The position numbers and the translations under genes were made by a program. A DNA stretch of 64,000 bases. Origin: Entomomonas sp. E2T0. Its GTDB lineage: Bacteria; Pseudomonadota; Gammaproteobacteria; Pseudomonadales; Pseudomonadaceae. Each line of letters begins with the position of its first letter. Position 1 is the stretch's first letter. Of this stretch, positions 18,817-27,966 are shown one piece after another. Below the pieces are notes generated by a model that was not told the DNA's origin, searched no databases, and worked only from the letters and a program-made list of their open reading frames with translations. Location of the stretch: contig NZ_CP094972.1 of NCBI RefSeq assembly GCF_025985425.1, positions 806,001 to 870,000 of the forward strand, given 5' to 3'.

Positions 18817-19902
18817 ATGGTAGCAGTCTCTCACCCTTATGTGCATTTTCATAATGTCCAAAAGACTTATGATGGTGAACAACTGGTAGTAAAAAATCTT
18901 AATTTAGAGATAGAAAAGGGAGAGTTTCTGACTTTACTTGGGCCTTCGGGTTCAGGTAAAACAACGTGTTTAATGTTGTTGGCAGGGTTTGAGATGCCAA
19001 CCAAAGGTGAAATTTTTTTAGAAAATAAGCCATTGCACACATTACCACCCCATAAACGTGATATAGGTATGGTATTCCAAAACTATGCTTTATTTCCTCA
19101 TATGACGGTGGCAGAAAATTTAGCTTATCCTTTAAAAGTTAGGAAAGTAGCTAAAGCTGTAATAGCTGAAAAAGTAAAACAAGCCTTAGCAATGGTTAAG
19201 CTACAAAACTTGGCTGCTCGTTATCCAGCACAATTATCAGGTGGACAACAACAACGTATAGCGTTAGCTAGGGCATTAGTTTTTCAACCACAATTGGTAT
19301 TAATGGATGAACCATTGGGGGCATTAGATAAACAGCTGCGAGAACAAATGCAGTTAGAAATAAGACATCTTCATAGAGAGCTAGGCGTTACTATTGTGTT
19401 TGTTACTCATGATCAATCTGAAGCATTAACCATGTCAGATCGGGTAGCAGTATTTAATGATGGCATTATTCAACAAGTAGATACACCACAAAAACTCTAT
19501 GAACAGCCGTGTAATTCTTTTGTTGCTCATTTTATTGGTGAAAATAATGAATTACCTGGGATAGTGCTAGCGATTGAAAATAATACATGTCGAATACGTT
19601 TAGCTAATAATGCTGAGGTTATCGCTCGAATGGGAATACCATTAAGTGTTGGTGATGCTACTTCGCTATCAATTAGACCGGAGCGAGTGATCTTAGCGCA
19701 AGCAGAAAGTAATTGTTTAACGGGCATAATAGAAGAACTTATCTATCTAGGTGATCATGTTCGTGTTCGGTTAAAAGTGGCAGATAACACTGAGTTTACC
19801 GCAAAAATCCCTATTTCAGCTATGCAAAGTCATTGGACAGCAGGTGTTACAGTTCCTGTTAGTTGGTATGGTGAAGATGCTTGTGCACTTAATCCATTGT
19901 AA
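18817..19902 (+). CDS. ABC transporter ATP-binding protein, PotA/polyamine type
   Basis: A 361-residue cytosolic ATPase that powers the importer encoded by the next four genes. Walker A is GPSGSGKTT at about 42-50. The signature is LSGGQQQRIALARAL, the Walker B is LVLMDEPLGALD, and the switch is VFVTHDQ. A C-terminal TOBE-2 domain (about 280-355) contains SIRPERV, typical of PotA-type subunits. It is the first gene of a five-gene operon in the order ATPase, two binding proteins, two permeases, with 30 bp to the next start. Confidence 0.9.
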   Translation: MVAVSHPYVHFHNVQKTYDGEQLVVKNLNLEIEKGEFLTLLGPSGSGKTTCLMLLAGFEMPTKGEIFLENKPLHTLPPHKRDIGMVFQNYALFPHMTVAENLAYPLKVRKVAKAVIAEKVKQALAMVKLQNLAARYPAQLSGGQQQRIALARALVFQPQLVLMDEPLGALDKQLREQMQLEIRHLHRELGVTIVFVTHDQSEALTMSDRVAVFNDGIIQQVDTPQKLYEQPCNSFVAHFIGENNELPGIVLAIENNTCRIRLANNAEVIARMGIPLSVGDATSLSIRPERVILAQAESNCLTGIIEELIYLGDHVRVRLKVADNTEFTAKIPISAMQSHWTAGVTVPVSWYGEDACALNPL

Positions 19903-19932
19903 AAATCTATTCTTTTAAATAAGAGGTTTACT

Positions 19933-20967
19933 GTGATAAAGAAAATTTTAGCAGTTACATTGTTAACAAGCATTTTTATGCAAACCCAAGCAGAACCATT
20001 AACAGTTATTTCCTATGGTGGTTTGCATTTAAAAGCACAGGGTGAGGCTTTTTATAAACCCTATGAGAAAAAATACAATACTAAAATAATTACAGGCGAA
20101 TACAACGGTGAAATGGCTAAAGTACGATCAATGGTCGATACTGGTCGCACCTCGTGGGATGTATTACAAGTTGAAACAGGTGATCTTTATCGAGGTTGTA
20201 GTGAGGGTTTATTTGAGCAACTTGATTGGTCAAATCTAAAGGTTGATGGTGAAAGTGATTATGTTGATGGATCGCTTTCCGAATGTGGCGCTGGCTTTTT
20301 TATCTGGTCTGTTGTGCTTGCTTATGATTCTTCTAAGCTCACTACGCCTCCTAAAGATTGGAAGGATTTTTGGGATGTTAAAAAATTCCCTGGTAAAAGA
20401 GCATTAAGAAAAAGTCCTATCCTTGCTTTAGAAGTAGCTTTGTTAGCGGATGGAGTAAAAACAGAAGATATTTATACAGTTTTAGCAACGCCTGAAGGCG
20501 TTGATAGAGCCTTTAAAAAATTAGATGAAATTAAACCTTATGTGCAATGGTGGGAGTCAGGTTCACAGCCGATGCAATGGCTAATTTCTGGTAATGTGGT
20601 GATGACCTCAGCCTACAATGGACGAGTTTATGATGCACAACAAGAGGGTAAACCAGTACAAATCGTATGGAATGATAGTTTCTATGATATGGATAGTTTT
20701 GCCATTATTAAAGGAACAAAAAATAAACAAGCGGCTGAACGTTTTATTGAATTAACTATGCAACCAGAAAATCAAAAAGTTTATTCAGAAGTAGCAGGTT
20801 ATGGTTTTTCTAATAAGAAAACAGCAGAATTATTAGACGCCAAAACACTTGATCATCTATCTACTGCGCCTGAGCATATGAAAAATGCCCATAAATTAGA
20901 TCCAGATTTTTGGATAGATTATGGTGAAACACTACAACAGCGCTTTAATGTGTGGGCTTCTGAGTAA
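19933..20967 (+). CDS. Periplasmic binding protein 1, polyamine-type ABC importer
   Basis: A 344-residue extracytoplasmic protein of the PotD/PotF family (COG0687 type). The start is GTG with a preceding AAGAGG. A signal peptide ends QTQA before EPLTVISYGG, so the mature protein is soluble in the periplasm. It shares most blocks with the next gene: WDVLQVET, RGCSEGLFE, VLATPEGVDRAFKKLDEIKP, and a QRFNVWAS tail. The family binds spermidine, putrescine or related amines, but this branch may have another ligand. Confidence 0.85.
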   Translation: MIKKILAVTLLTSIFMQTQAEPLTVISYGGLHLKAQGEAFYKPYEKKYNTKIITGEYNGEMAKVRSMVDTGRTSWDVLQVETGDLYRGCSEGLFEQLDWSNLKVDGESDYVDGSLSECGAGFFIWSVVLAYDSSKLTTPPKDWKDFWDVKKFPGKRALRKSPILALEVALLADGVKTEDIYTVLATPEGVDRAFKKLDEIKPYVQWWESGSQPMQWLISGNVVMTSAYNGRVYDAQQEGKPVQIVWNDSFYDMDSFAIIKGTKNKQAAERFIELTMQPENQKVYSEVAGYGFSNKKTAELLDAKTLDHLSTAPEHMKNAHKLDPDFWIDYGETLQQRFNVWASE

Positions 20968-21007
20968 TATATGATTTGTTTAGTGTTATTAAGTGGAGCT
21001 TAGCAGG

Positions 21008-22039
21008 GTGATAAAAAGATTAATGTTTGTTGTTATCATGGGCTTATTAACAGCTTGTCAGCAACAAGATGATTCATTAACTGTTATCTCCTTAGGTGGG
21101 GTACATGCTAAAGCACAAAAGGTGGCTTTTTATAAACCTTTTGCAGAAGCAAACGATATTTCTATTATTGGTGGTAGCTATACAGGAGGCATGGCAAAAA
21201 TTCGCTCGATGATAGAAACTAAGCAAATAGATTGGGATGTTGTACAAGTTGAAACACCTAATCTAATACGAGGTTGTAGTGAGGGATTATTTGAGCCCAT
21301 AGATCAATTGGCCATAGGAAACACTAAAGATTTTATCAAGGGTAATTTTTCAGAATGTGGCGTCGGTTTTTTTAGTTGGTCAATTATTATTGCCTACAAT
21401 ATCGATAAACTCTCAAAAACACCTAAAACGTGGCAAGATTTTTGGAATGTTAAAGATTTTCCAGGTAATCGAGGTTTACAAAAAACAGCTATGATTGCTA
21501 TGGAAGCAGCCCTATTAGCCGATGGTGTAGCACCAAATAATATTTATAAAGTATTAGCAACACCAGAAGGTATAGATAGAGCTTTTAAAAAATTAGATGA
21601 GATCAAACCTTATATTAAATGGTGGGAAAAAGGCTCACAGCCATTACCTATGTTATTGGCAGGTGATGTGGTAATGACAACAACCTTTAATGGCAGGGGC
21701 GTTATCGCTCAACAAGAAGGTAAGCCTGTTGGGCTTATATGGCACAATAGTTTTTATGATGTAGATAATTTTGCTATTGTAAAAGGTAGTCATCATAAAG
21801 AGCTAGCAGAAAAGTTTATCGCTTTTGCTGTATCTGCTGAACCACAAAAAGAGTTTTCAGAATACTCTAGTTATGGTTTTGTTAATAACCATACAATACC
21901 CATCATTAATGCGGAGTTACTTAAACAATTACCCAATAATCCAGATACTATGCAACATTCTTATAAAATTAATGCTAATTTTTGGGTTGAACAAGGCGAA
22001 CCATTAGAACAACGTTTTAATGTTTGGGCTTCTCAATAG
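21008..22039 (+). CDS. Lipid-anchored binding protein 2, polyamine-type ABC importer
   Basis: A paralogue of the preceding gene, 343 residues from the GTG at 21008. The earlier in-frame GTG at 20993 lacks a ribosome site, whereas TGGAG lies 9 bases before 21008, and the start MIKRLMF parallels MIKKILA of its twin. The signal ends in lipobox LTAC, so this copy is a lipoprotein, unlike the first. The shared blocks are WDVVQVET, RGCSEGLFE, VLATPEGIDRAFKKLDEIKP and a QRFNVWAS tail. The two arose by tandem duplication and may differ in ligand or location. Confidence 0.85.
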   Translation: MIKRLMFVVIMGLLTACQQQDDSLTVISLGGVHAKAQKVAFYKPFAEANDISIIGGSYTGGMAKIRSMIETKQIDWDVVQVETPNLIRGCSEGLFEPIDQLAIGNTKDFIKGNFSECGVGFFSWSIIIAYNIDKLSKTPKTWQDFWNVKDFPGNRGLQKTAMIAMEAALLADGVAPNNIYKVLATPEGIDRAFKKLDEIKPYIKWWEKGSQPLPMLLAGDVVMTTTFNGRGVIAQQEGKPVGLIWHNSFYDVDNFAIVKGSHHKELAEKFIAFAVSAEPQKEFSEYSSYGFVNNHTIPIINAELLKQLPNNPDTMQHSYKINANFWVEQGEPLEQRFNVWASQ

Positions 22040-22050
22040 TGGAATTAGTA

Positions 22051-23298
22051 ATGGAACAAACTGTAAAACATCAAAAAAGGCTAAAAAAACGACTTAATAA
22101 ATCAGGTCGTAAAAAACGTTGGGTATCCCGTTTATTAGTCATGCCTGCTATTGCTTTTTTAGTTTTTTTCTTCTTAATTCCATTAGGTGATATTCTTTGT
22201 AAAAGTGTTATTAATCCAGAAATTCATAAAAATTTACCAGCCACACTAGAAGCATTAAAAAATTGGGATGGTAAATCAACACCTGATGAAGATGTTTTTA
22301 AAGCATTAGTGAATGACTTACGAGAAGCTAGAAAACAAGGTGTGGCAGGTGCAATTGGCAGACGTTTAGGTTATGAGGATGATAAATATAGAGTAATGAT
22401 AAGTGCTACATTGCGTAGACTACCTGCACAGCATGTAACAGATATTAAAGGTGCTGTTATAAAAGCTTCACCTTTATGGCAAGAACCTAGTACATGGCAA
22501 ACGATACAATGGGCATCAACTACTTTAACCAGCCGTTACCTATTACAATCTTTTGATTATAAAATAGATCCACATACAGAAAAGTTAACACCTATTACTA
22601 TTAAGATCCATAATGAAGAAGTGGCTAATTACCATGTAAAAATATTATTTCGTACTTTATGGATGGCTTTTGTTATTACATTCTTTTGTGTGTTAATAGG
22701 TTATCCTTTAGCTTATTGGTTGTCATGCCAGCCAACAAAACGAGCTAATTTATTTTTGATTTTAGTGTTATTGCCTTTCTGGACATCATTATTAGTAAGA
22801 ACTACAGGTTGGTATATTCTATTACAATCGAATGGCTTGGCTAATTACCTATTACAGTTTTTAAATATAGTGGATCATCCAACATCCTTTATTCCAGGAC
22901 GTTTTGCCGTTTATATTGCAATGATTCATATTTTATTACCTTTTATTGTATTACCCCTTTATGCAGTGATGAGGGGAATTTCCTCTAGCCATTTACGAGC
23001 AGCTATATCACTAGGCGCACACCCTGCTTATGCTTTCCTTACAGCTTATGTTCCACAAACCTATGCAGGGTTAAGAGCAGGTGTTTTACTGGTATTTATT
23101 ATGTCTATTGGCTATTACATTACACCTGCTTTATTAGGTGGTCCGGCTGATCAGATGATTAGTTATTTTATTAATTACTATACTAATGAAACCAATAACT
23201 GGGGCTTAGCAGCCGCTTTAAGTGTGCAACTAATGGTAATAGTAATTGTACTCAGTTGGATATACAGTAAAATCTCTTATAGAAGACGGAAAGCCTAA
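22051..23298 (+). CDS. ABC transporter permease, PotB type
   Basis: An inner-membrane subunit of 415 residues from the ATG at 22051, preceded by GTGGA. Upstream TTG and GTG codons are in frame but overlap the previous gene. A basic N-terminus is followed by the first helix at about 33-50. A soluble insert of about 130 residues follows, then five helices containing the EAA-like loop LRAAISLGAHPAYAFLTAYVP. The large insert between helices 1 and 2 is seen in one branch of PotB-like permeases. Its stop lies 1 bp before the next start. Confidence 0.87.
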   Translation: MEQTVKHQKRLKKRLNKSGRKKRWVSRLLVMPAIAFLVFFFLIPLGDILCKSVINPEIHKNLPATLEALKNWDGKSTPDEDVFKALVNDLREARKQGVAGAIGRRLGYEDDKYRVMISATLRRLPAQHVTDIKGAVIKASPLWQEPSTWQTIQWASTTLTSRYLLQSFDYKIDPHTEKLTPITIKIHNEEVANYHVKILFRTLWMAFVITFFCVLIGYPLAYWLSCQPTKRANLFLILVLLPFWTSLLVRTTGWYILLQSNGLANYLLQFLNIVDHPTSFIPGRFAVYIAMIHILLPFIVLPLYAVMRGISSSHLRAAISLGAHPAYAFLTAYVPQTYAGLRAGVLLVFIMSIGYYITPALLGGPADQMISYFINYYTNETNNWGLAAALSVQLMVIVIVLSWIYSKISYRRRKA

Positions 23299-23299
23299 A

Positions 23300-24127
23300 A
23301 TGTTTAGACATTATTATCGTTCTACTAACTGGAAAATAGGTCGTTTTTTATTTAATGGCTTTGCTGTATTAGCATTAATATTTTTGATTACGCCTGTATT
23401 GGTTATTATTCCACTTTCATTTAATAAAAGTTCTTTTTTAACTTATCCAATAGATGGTTTTTCATTAGATTGGTATAAAGCATTTTTTGCCTCAGAGGCT
23501 TGGATAGGAGCGTTAGAAAATAGTTTTATTATTGCACCTGTTGCTACTTTATTTGCTACTGTATTGGGAACATTTGCGGCAATAGGTGTAGCTAAAAATA
23601 AATTTAGGGGCAAAATACTGTTTATGAGTATTATTATGTCGCCGATGGTTACTCCTATTGTGATTATCGCTGTAGGACTTTATTTTTTCTTTGCACAACT
23701 TAAATTAACTAATAGTTATTTTGGGCTTATTTTAGCTCATACTGTACTAGGTATTCCTTTTGTGGTTATTACAGTGAGTGCAGCGTTACGTGGTTATGAT
23801 GAAAATTATTCACGAGCAGCCGCTAGTTTAGGTGCTTCTCCCTTTGTGGTTTTTCGAACAGTTACTTTCCCATTAATTGCACCAGGTGTTATTTCAGGGG
23901 CGTTATTTGCTTTTGCTACTTCTTTTGACGAGGTGGTTGTTACCTTGTTTTTAGCCAGCTCTAGTCAGCGAACGCTACCTATGCAAATGTTTAGTGGTAT
24001 AAGAGAAAATATTGAGCCTACCATTGCTGCTGCTGCCACAATTATGTTGATTTCTTCTGCTGCATTACTACTAAGCATTGAGTATTTACGTCGTCGTAGT
24101 GATAGGTTACGTAAACCAACGCATTAG
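23300..24127 (+). CDS. ABC transporter permease, PotC type
   Basis: The second permease, 275 residues, with the ATG at 23300 directly after the previous stop and CGGA upstream. It has six membrane helices. The conserved loop that touches the ATPase, YSRAAASLGASPFVVFRTVTFPL, is at about 180-200. It ends with a basic tail, EYLRRRSDR. It is the last gene of the importer operon and is convergent with the PhyH gene, 3 bp between their ends. Confidence 0.88.
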   Translation: MFRHYYRSTNWKIGRFLFNGFAVLALIFLITPVLVIIPLSFNKSSFLTYPIDGFSLDWYKAFFASEAWIGALENSFIIAPVATLFATVLGTFAAIGVAKNKFRGKILFMSIIMSPMVTPIVIIAVGLYFFFAQLKLTNSYFGLILAHTVLGIPFVVITVSAALRGYDENYSRAAASLGASPFVVFRTVTFPLIAPGVISGALFAFATSFDEVVVTLFLASSSQRTLPMQMFSGIRENIEPTIAAAATIMLISSAALLLSIEYLRRRSDRLRKPTH

Positions 24128-24130
24128 CTT

Positions 24131-24811
24131 TTATATGGTGAATAAAAAAGGTATCTCTTTTGTTAGCTTATTAGGTACGAATAAGAAATGTAAAACACGC
24201 CGACCATTAGCCTCTTTCGCCTTTGATGATGAATGTAAAATAAGTGGCCGCATAATAACAGCTCCTCCTGCATTAACAATACATTCTTGCTCGTCTTTTT
24301 GATCCCTAATAGTTATCCAATCTTTTTCTGGTATACGTCCAGCTTGATGGGTTCCAGCAACAACTTTTAATGGTCCATGTTGTTGGTGACAGTCATCTAT
24401 ATGTAATCGAACAGCAACGATTTGTTCTAAAATAGAAGAAGGGGGTTGTACAAAAAGAAAACCTTGTTTTTCTGACCAACCCGTAAAACCTGTTTCATTA
24501 AGATGCTCTTTGACAGGTATACTCAGGTCTTGATGCAAAGGCACTAACCAGTTCTTTGCTGATGATTTTCGAAAAAAAGTACACTGTATGGTTGAAGGCT
24601 CTTTAGGCAATATGGGGGTTAATAAAGGATGTTTCTTGAGTTTATTAGCTAAATTTTTACACCAGTCTTCTGTTAATAATTCTCTACTACCAGCACCATC
24701 CATATTAATAGCATGTAATTCTTGTTCAATGGCTGTTAGTTCTTCAACGGTTAATATTGATTCTATTAGTAAATAACCATTCTTATTGAAAAATTGTTGT
24801 GATGTTTTCAT
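24131..24811 (-). CDS. Phytanoyl-CoA dioxygenase (PhyH) family oxygenase
   Basis: A 226-residue member of the non-heme iron, 2-oxoglutarate dependent PhyH family. The start YLLIESILTVEELTAIEQEL is typical. The iron triad is suggested by the HQD in VPLHQDLSIPV and the distal His in RPLILHSSSKA. The Arg in GRRVLHFLF would bind 2-oxoglutarate. The substrate is unknown. It is convergent with the ABC operon and divergent from the OprD porin gene. Confidence 0.78.
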   Translation of the reverse strand: MKTSQQFFNKNGYLLIESILTVEELTAIEQELHAINMDGAGSRELLTEDWCKNLANKLKKHPLLTPILPKEPSTIQCTFFRKSSAKNWLVPLHQDLSIPVKEHLNETGFTGWSEKQGFLFVQPPSSILEQIVAVRLHIDDCHQQHGPLKVVAGTHQAGRIPEKDWITIRDQKDEQECIVNAGGAVIMRPLILHSSSKAKEANGRRVLHFLFVPNKLTKEIPFLFTI

Positions 24812-24933
24812 AAAGTTAATCCTTTACATTTTTGTATAAGCATAATTATTAAGATTATGTATAATAAGATTCAGTTATAACAAAATGTGTCTTAAAAAAT
24901 AATAGTTAACTAGACTTTGGGAGTCCTCTATAA

Positions 24934-26283
24934 ATGCAGCCATCCAAAAAAGGTGTCTTACTAGTAGCCGCCTGTTTAGCTTTTCCGCCGTTTTCATTTG
25001 CTAGCGAACAAAGTGAGAGTAAAGGATTTATTGAAGATAGTAAATGGAATGCTCATGTTCGAAGCCTTTATTTTAGTCGTGATTTTAAAAGTAGTCATTA
25101 TACTGGCCAGAGTAAACGTATGGCATGGGGACTTGGCTTAAGTACAATTTTTGAGTCTGGGTTTACTGAAGGTACGGTTGGATTTGGTTTTGATGCGTGG
25201 GGATTACAAGGTATTCGTTTAGATGGTGGTAGAGGCCATGCTAATGCTGCGATGGATGTTACTCCTGTAGGGGACTCAGGGCGTGCAGCTCATGATTGGA
25301 GTCAGCTTGGTGGGGCTGTTAAAGCAAGAATATCAAATACAACGATTAAATATGGTAATCAGTTTGTAAACTTGCCTGTTTTAACAACGGATTCTACAAG
25401 GCTATTACCAGAGTCCGTGACGGGTACTTTGATTACAAGTAAAGAAATTGAAAATCTAGTCATTCATGCTGGGCACTTTACTGCTATAAGTGGTGCTCAT
25501 AGTACAGGGCATGACAACTCAGGCTATCCAAATGCTTATTTTGTTGGTATGAAACGTTTAGATTTAATAGGCGGTATTTATCAGTTTACAGATAATTTTA
25601 GTTCTAGCCTCTATTATGCTTGGAACGAGGATATTGCTAAACGTGCTTATGGTAATTTGAACTACACTTATCCCATTGATAAAAAACAAAGTGTAAATTT
25701 CGATTTTAATATTTATCATACAGACTATGATAAAAAATATGTGCGTCGTACCAGTAATGGTGATATTGATAAGAGTATTAATAATACTACATGGAGCTTA
25801 GCTGGTAAGTATACTTATGATGCTCACTCCTTTATTTTAGCCTATCAACAATCACAAGGTGGTTGGTATGGCCATGGTTTTGACTATGGTTCAGGCTATG
25901 GTACTAATGATGGTGGTAGTACTATTTGGTTAGCTAACTCTTATGAGTCAGATTTTAATGCTAAAGATGAAAAATCATTGCAGGTAAGTTATGAGTTAAA
26001 CGGGGCAGGTATAGGTGTTCCAGGTTTAGCTTTTAAATCAGCTTATGTGTATGGCTGGGATGCTGATACTGCTGGTTATAGTGGTGGTAAAAAGGGTAAG
26101 GAAAGAGAGTTATTTAACCAAGTTTCTTATACTTTCCAAGAAGGACCCACTAAAGATTTATCATTAAGATTACGTACTTCATTCTATAGGGCGACTAATA
26201 AATTCTCTTATGGGGATAATAATGAAGTTCGTGTTTATGTGGACTATCCATTAGATTTAATGGCTCTTATTAGAAAACAGTAA
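24934..26283 (+). CDS. OprD family outer membrane porin
   Basis: A 449-residue outer-membrane channel for small substrates such as amino acids or organic acids. A signal peptide ends around FASEQ (about 24). The early strand motif WNAHVRSLYFSRDF matches OprD. So do GFGFDAWGLQGIRLDGG, the loop-rich WSQLGGAVKARISNTTIKYGNQ, and the closing NEVRVYVDYPLDLM. OprD porins are mostly found in Pseudomonas and relatives, which supports the taxonomic reading. A strong terminator follows. Confidence 0.93.
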   Translation: MQPSKKGVLLVAACLAFPPFSFASEQSESKGFIEDSKWNAHVRSLYFSRDFKSSHYTGQSKRMAWGLGLSTIFESGFTEGTVGFGFDAWGLQGIRLDGGRGHANAAMDVTPVGDSGRAAHDWSQLGGAVKARISNTTIKYGNQFVNLPVLTTDSTRLLPESVTGTLITSKEIENLVIHAGHFTAISGAHSTGHDNSGYPNAYFVGMKRLDLIGGIYQFTDNFSSSLYYAWNEDIAKRAYGNLNYTYPIDKKQSVNFDFNIYHTDYDKKYVRRTSNGDIDKSINNTTWSLAGKYTYDAHSFILAYQQSQGGWYGHGFDYGSGYGTNDGGSTIWLANSYESDFNAKDEKSLQVSYELNGAGIGVPGLAFKSAYVYGWDADTAGYSGGKKGKERELFNQVSYTFQEGPTKDLSLRLRTSFYRATNKFSYGDNNEVRVYVDYPLDLMALIRKQ

Positions 26284-26295
26284 AACATAAATAAT

Positions 26296-26326
26296 AAAAA
26301 AAGCCCTTCATTTGAAGGGCTTTTTT
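26296..26326. terminator. Bidirectional terminator between oprD-type and metQ-type genes
   Basis: AGCCCTTCA and TGAAGGGCT form a perfect 9-bp stem with a TT loop, flanked by an A-run on the left and six T residues on the right. The symmetry serves both convergent genes. Confidence 0.92.
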
Positions 26327-26341
26327 ATAGTAAGCAAATAA

Positions 26342-27262
26342 TTATTGAGTGACTTTAGTTTCTTTTGGGGCTTCTTCTTGCTGTTTTTCTTCAGACTTTA
26401 CAGCATTTGTTTGTTCATTCCAATTAGCAGGCCATTTGTATCCAGCAAATGTTTTATGAGAGTAAGCTTTAAACTCATCAGAATTATAAGCAGCAATAAT
26501 ATCTTTTGCCCAAGGGGTATTAATATCTTTAGTACGTATTACACCCCAATTAACATAAGCAAAACTAGGCTCTTGGTAAAGAGCTGTTGTTAAATCCACA
26601 CCAGAACTTACGGCATAGTTACCGTTGATAATAGCAAAATCTACATCATTACGAGCACGAGGGATTTGAGCAGCCTCTAATTGTACTAACTTAATCTCAT
26701 ACTTATTTTCTTGGATATCGCGTTCAGAGGCAGTTAGTGGGTTGATATTATCTTTAAGCGTTACCCATCCTAACTCATCCATCATTACTAAAGCACGAGC
26801 AAAGTTGCTAGGATCATTGGGTACAGAAACCGTCATGCCTTGTTTAGCTTCATCTAGTTTTTCTAAACGACCAGAATAGATGCCTAGTGGAGCTGTAGGC
26901 ACTTGGAATACAGGTGTTAAATCTAACTTTCTTTCTTCTTTAAAGGTATCTAAATAAGGCTTATGTTGGAAAATATTTACATCAATACTTCCTTCGGCCA
27001 AAGCAAGATTAGGTTGTACATAATCAGTAAACTCAGTTAGTTTAACTTCATAACCTTTTCTTTCTAAGATAGGTTTGATAGAAAATTTAACCATATCACC
27101 AAAATCACCCACAGTAGTACCAAAAACAATAGTTCTTTTTACAGTTGATTCAGCACTATGAGAAGAATGATCTTCTTGTTTTTTATCACCACAGCCAGCT
27201 AAACCTAAGCAAGCAGCTAAGAGCCCAGTACTTAAAACTTTTAAGACAATATTATTTTGCAT
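26342..27262 (-). CDS. metQ: Methionine-type ABC binding lipoprotein (MetQ/NlpA family)
   Basis: Binding protein for D/L-methionine import. The ATG at 27262 is chosen over an upstream TTG because it starts the signal MQNNIVLKVLSTG and has AAGG upstream, giving 306 residues. The lipobox is LAGC with Cys24, followed by a short linker with two His residues (DHSSHSAES). The NlpA fold is shown by VFGTTVGDFGDMV, then YVQPNLALAEGSIDVNIFQHKPYL, then NDVDFAIINGNYA. The last ~20 residues are Glu/Lys-rich and unlike the family. It is the third gene of the metN-metI-metQ order. Confidence 0.88.
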   Translation of the reverse strand: MQNNIVLKVLSTGLLAACLGLAGCGDKKQEDHSSHSAESTVKRTIVFGTTVGDFGDMVKFSIKPILERKGYEVKLTEFTDYVQPNLALAEGSIDVNIFQHKPYLDTFKEERKLDLTPVFQVPTAPLGIYSGRLEKLDEAKQGMTVSVPNDPSNFARALVMMDELGWVTLKDNINPLTASERDIQENKYEIKLVQLEAAQIPRARNDVDFAIINGNYAVSSGVDLTTALYQEPSFAYVNWGVIRTKDINTPWAKDIIAAYNSDEFKAYSHKTFAGYKWPANWNEQTNAVKSEEKQQEEAPKETKVTQ

Positions 27263-27276
27263 TATTATATCCAACC

Positions 27277-27966
27277 TTAACGTTTATCGAGTTTACGAGT
27301 AACAAGATTACCCAATGCTTGTATCATAATAACAATAACTGATAGTAAGATAACAACAGCTACCATCACATCTGTTTGATAACGATTATAACCATAACGA
27401 ATGGCTAAATCACCTAGACCACCACCACCAATCATACCTGCCGCAGCACTATAAGAAAGTATACTAATGATTAGTACGGTGGTGCTGGATACAATTCCTG
27501 CCCTAGCCTCAGTAATTAAAACACGAAAGATAATAGTGGCATTAGAAGCTCCCATTGCTTGGGCTGCTTCAATAATTCCTTTGGGGATTTCCCTTAAACT
27601 TTGTTCGACCAATCGAGCAAAATAAGGGATAGCAGCAATAGATAAAGCTACAGAAGCAGCATAAGGACCAATGCGAGCACCTGTTAATAATGTTGAGAAA
27701 GGACTAATAGCGACCATTAAAATAACAAAGGGGAAAGCCCTTAAGAAATCTACTAATGTACCTAATGTTTTATTAAACCATTTATTTTGCCATAACTGAT
27801 TGGTACTAGTTAGGTGTAAACAAACACCTATTGTTAGGCCAAAAACCACAGCCACTATTGTCGAAATAGCAACCATAATAAAAGTTTGCTGGCTAGCTAA
27901 CCAAATCTCACTTCTTATGGACCAGATATTCTCTAAATAATAGAGGAGACCAGAGCTATACTCCAT
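27277..27966 (-). CDS. metI: Methionine-type ABC permease MetI
   Basis: An inner-membrane permease of 229 residues with five helices. The ATPase-contact loop IIEAAQAMGASNATIIFRVLI is at about 135-155, and the conserved SYSAAAGMIGGGGLGDLAIRYGY follows. This glycine-rich block is diagnostic of MetI. The start codon directly follows the metN stop, with GAGGAT as ribosome site inside the end of metN, so translation is coupled. Confidence 0.93.
   Translation of the reverse strand: MEYSSGLLYYLENIWSIRSEIWLASQQTFIMVAISTIVAVVFGLTIGVCLHLTSTNQLWQNKWFNKTLGTLVDFLRAFPFVILMVAISPFSTLLTGARIGPYAASVALSIAAIPYFARLVEQSLREIPKGIIEAAQAMGASNATIIFRVLITEARAGIVSSTTVLIISILSYSAAAGMIGGGGLGDLAIRYGYNRYQTDVMVAVVILLSVIVIMIQALGNLVTRKLDKR

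Noticed and set aside
24078-24302. Plus-strand frame across the end of the PotC gene and into the PhyH gene
   Set aside because: It crosses the convergent end of two well-supported genes and has no family match.
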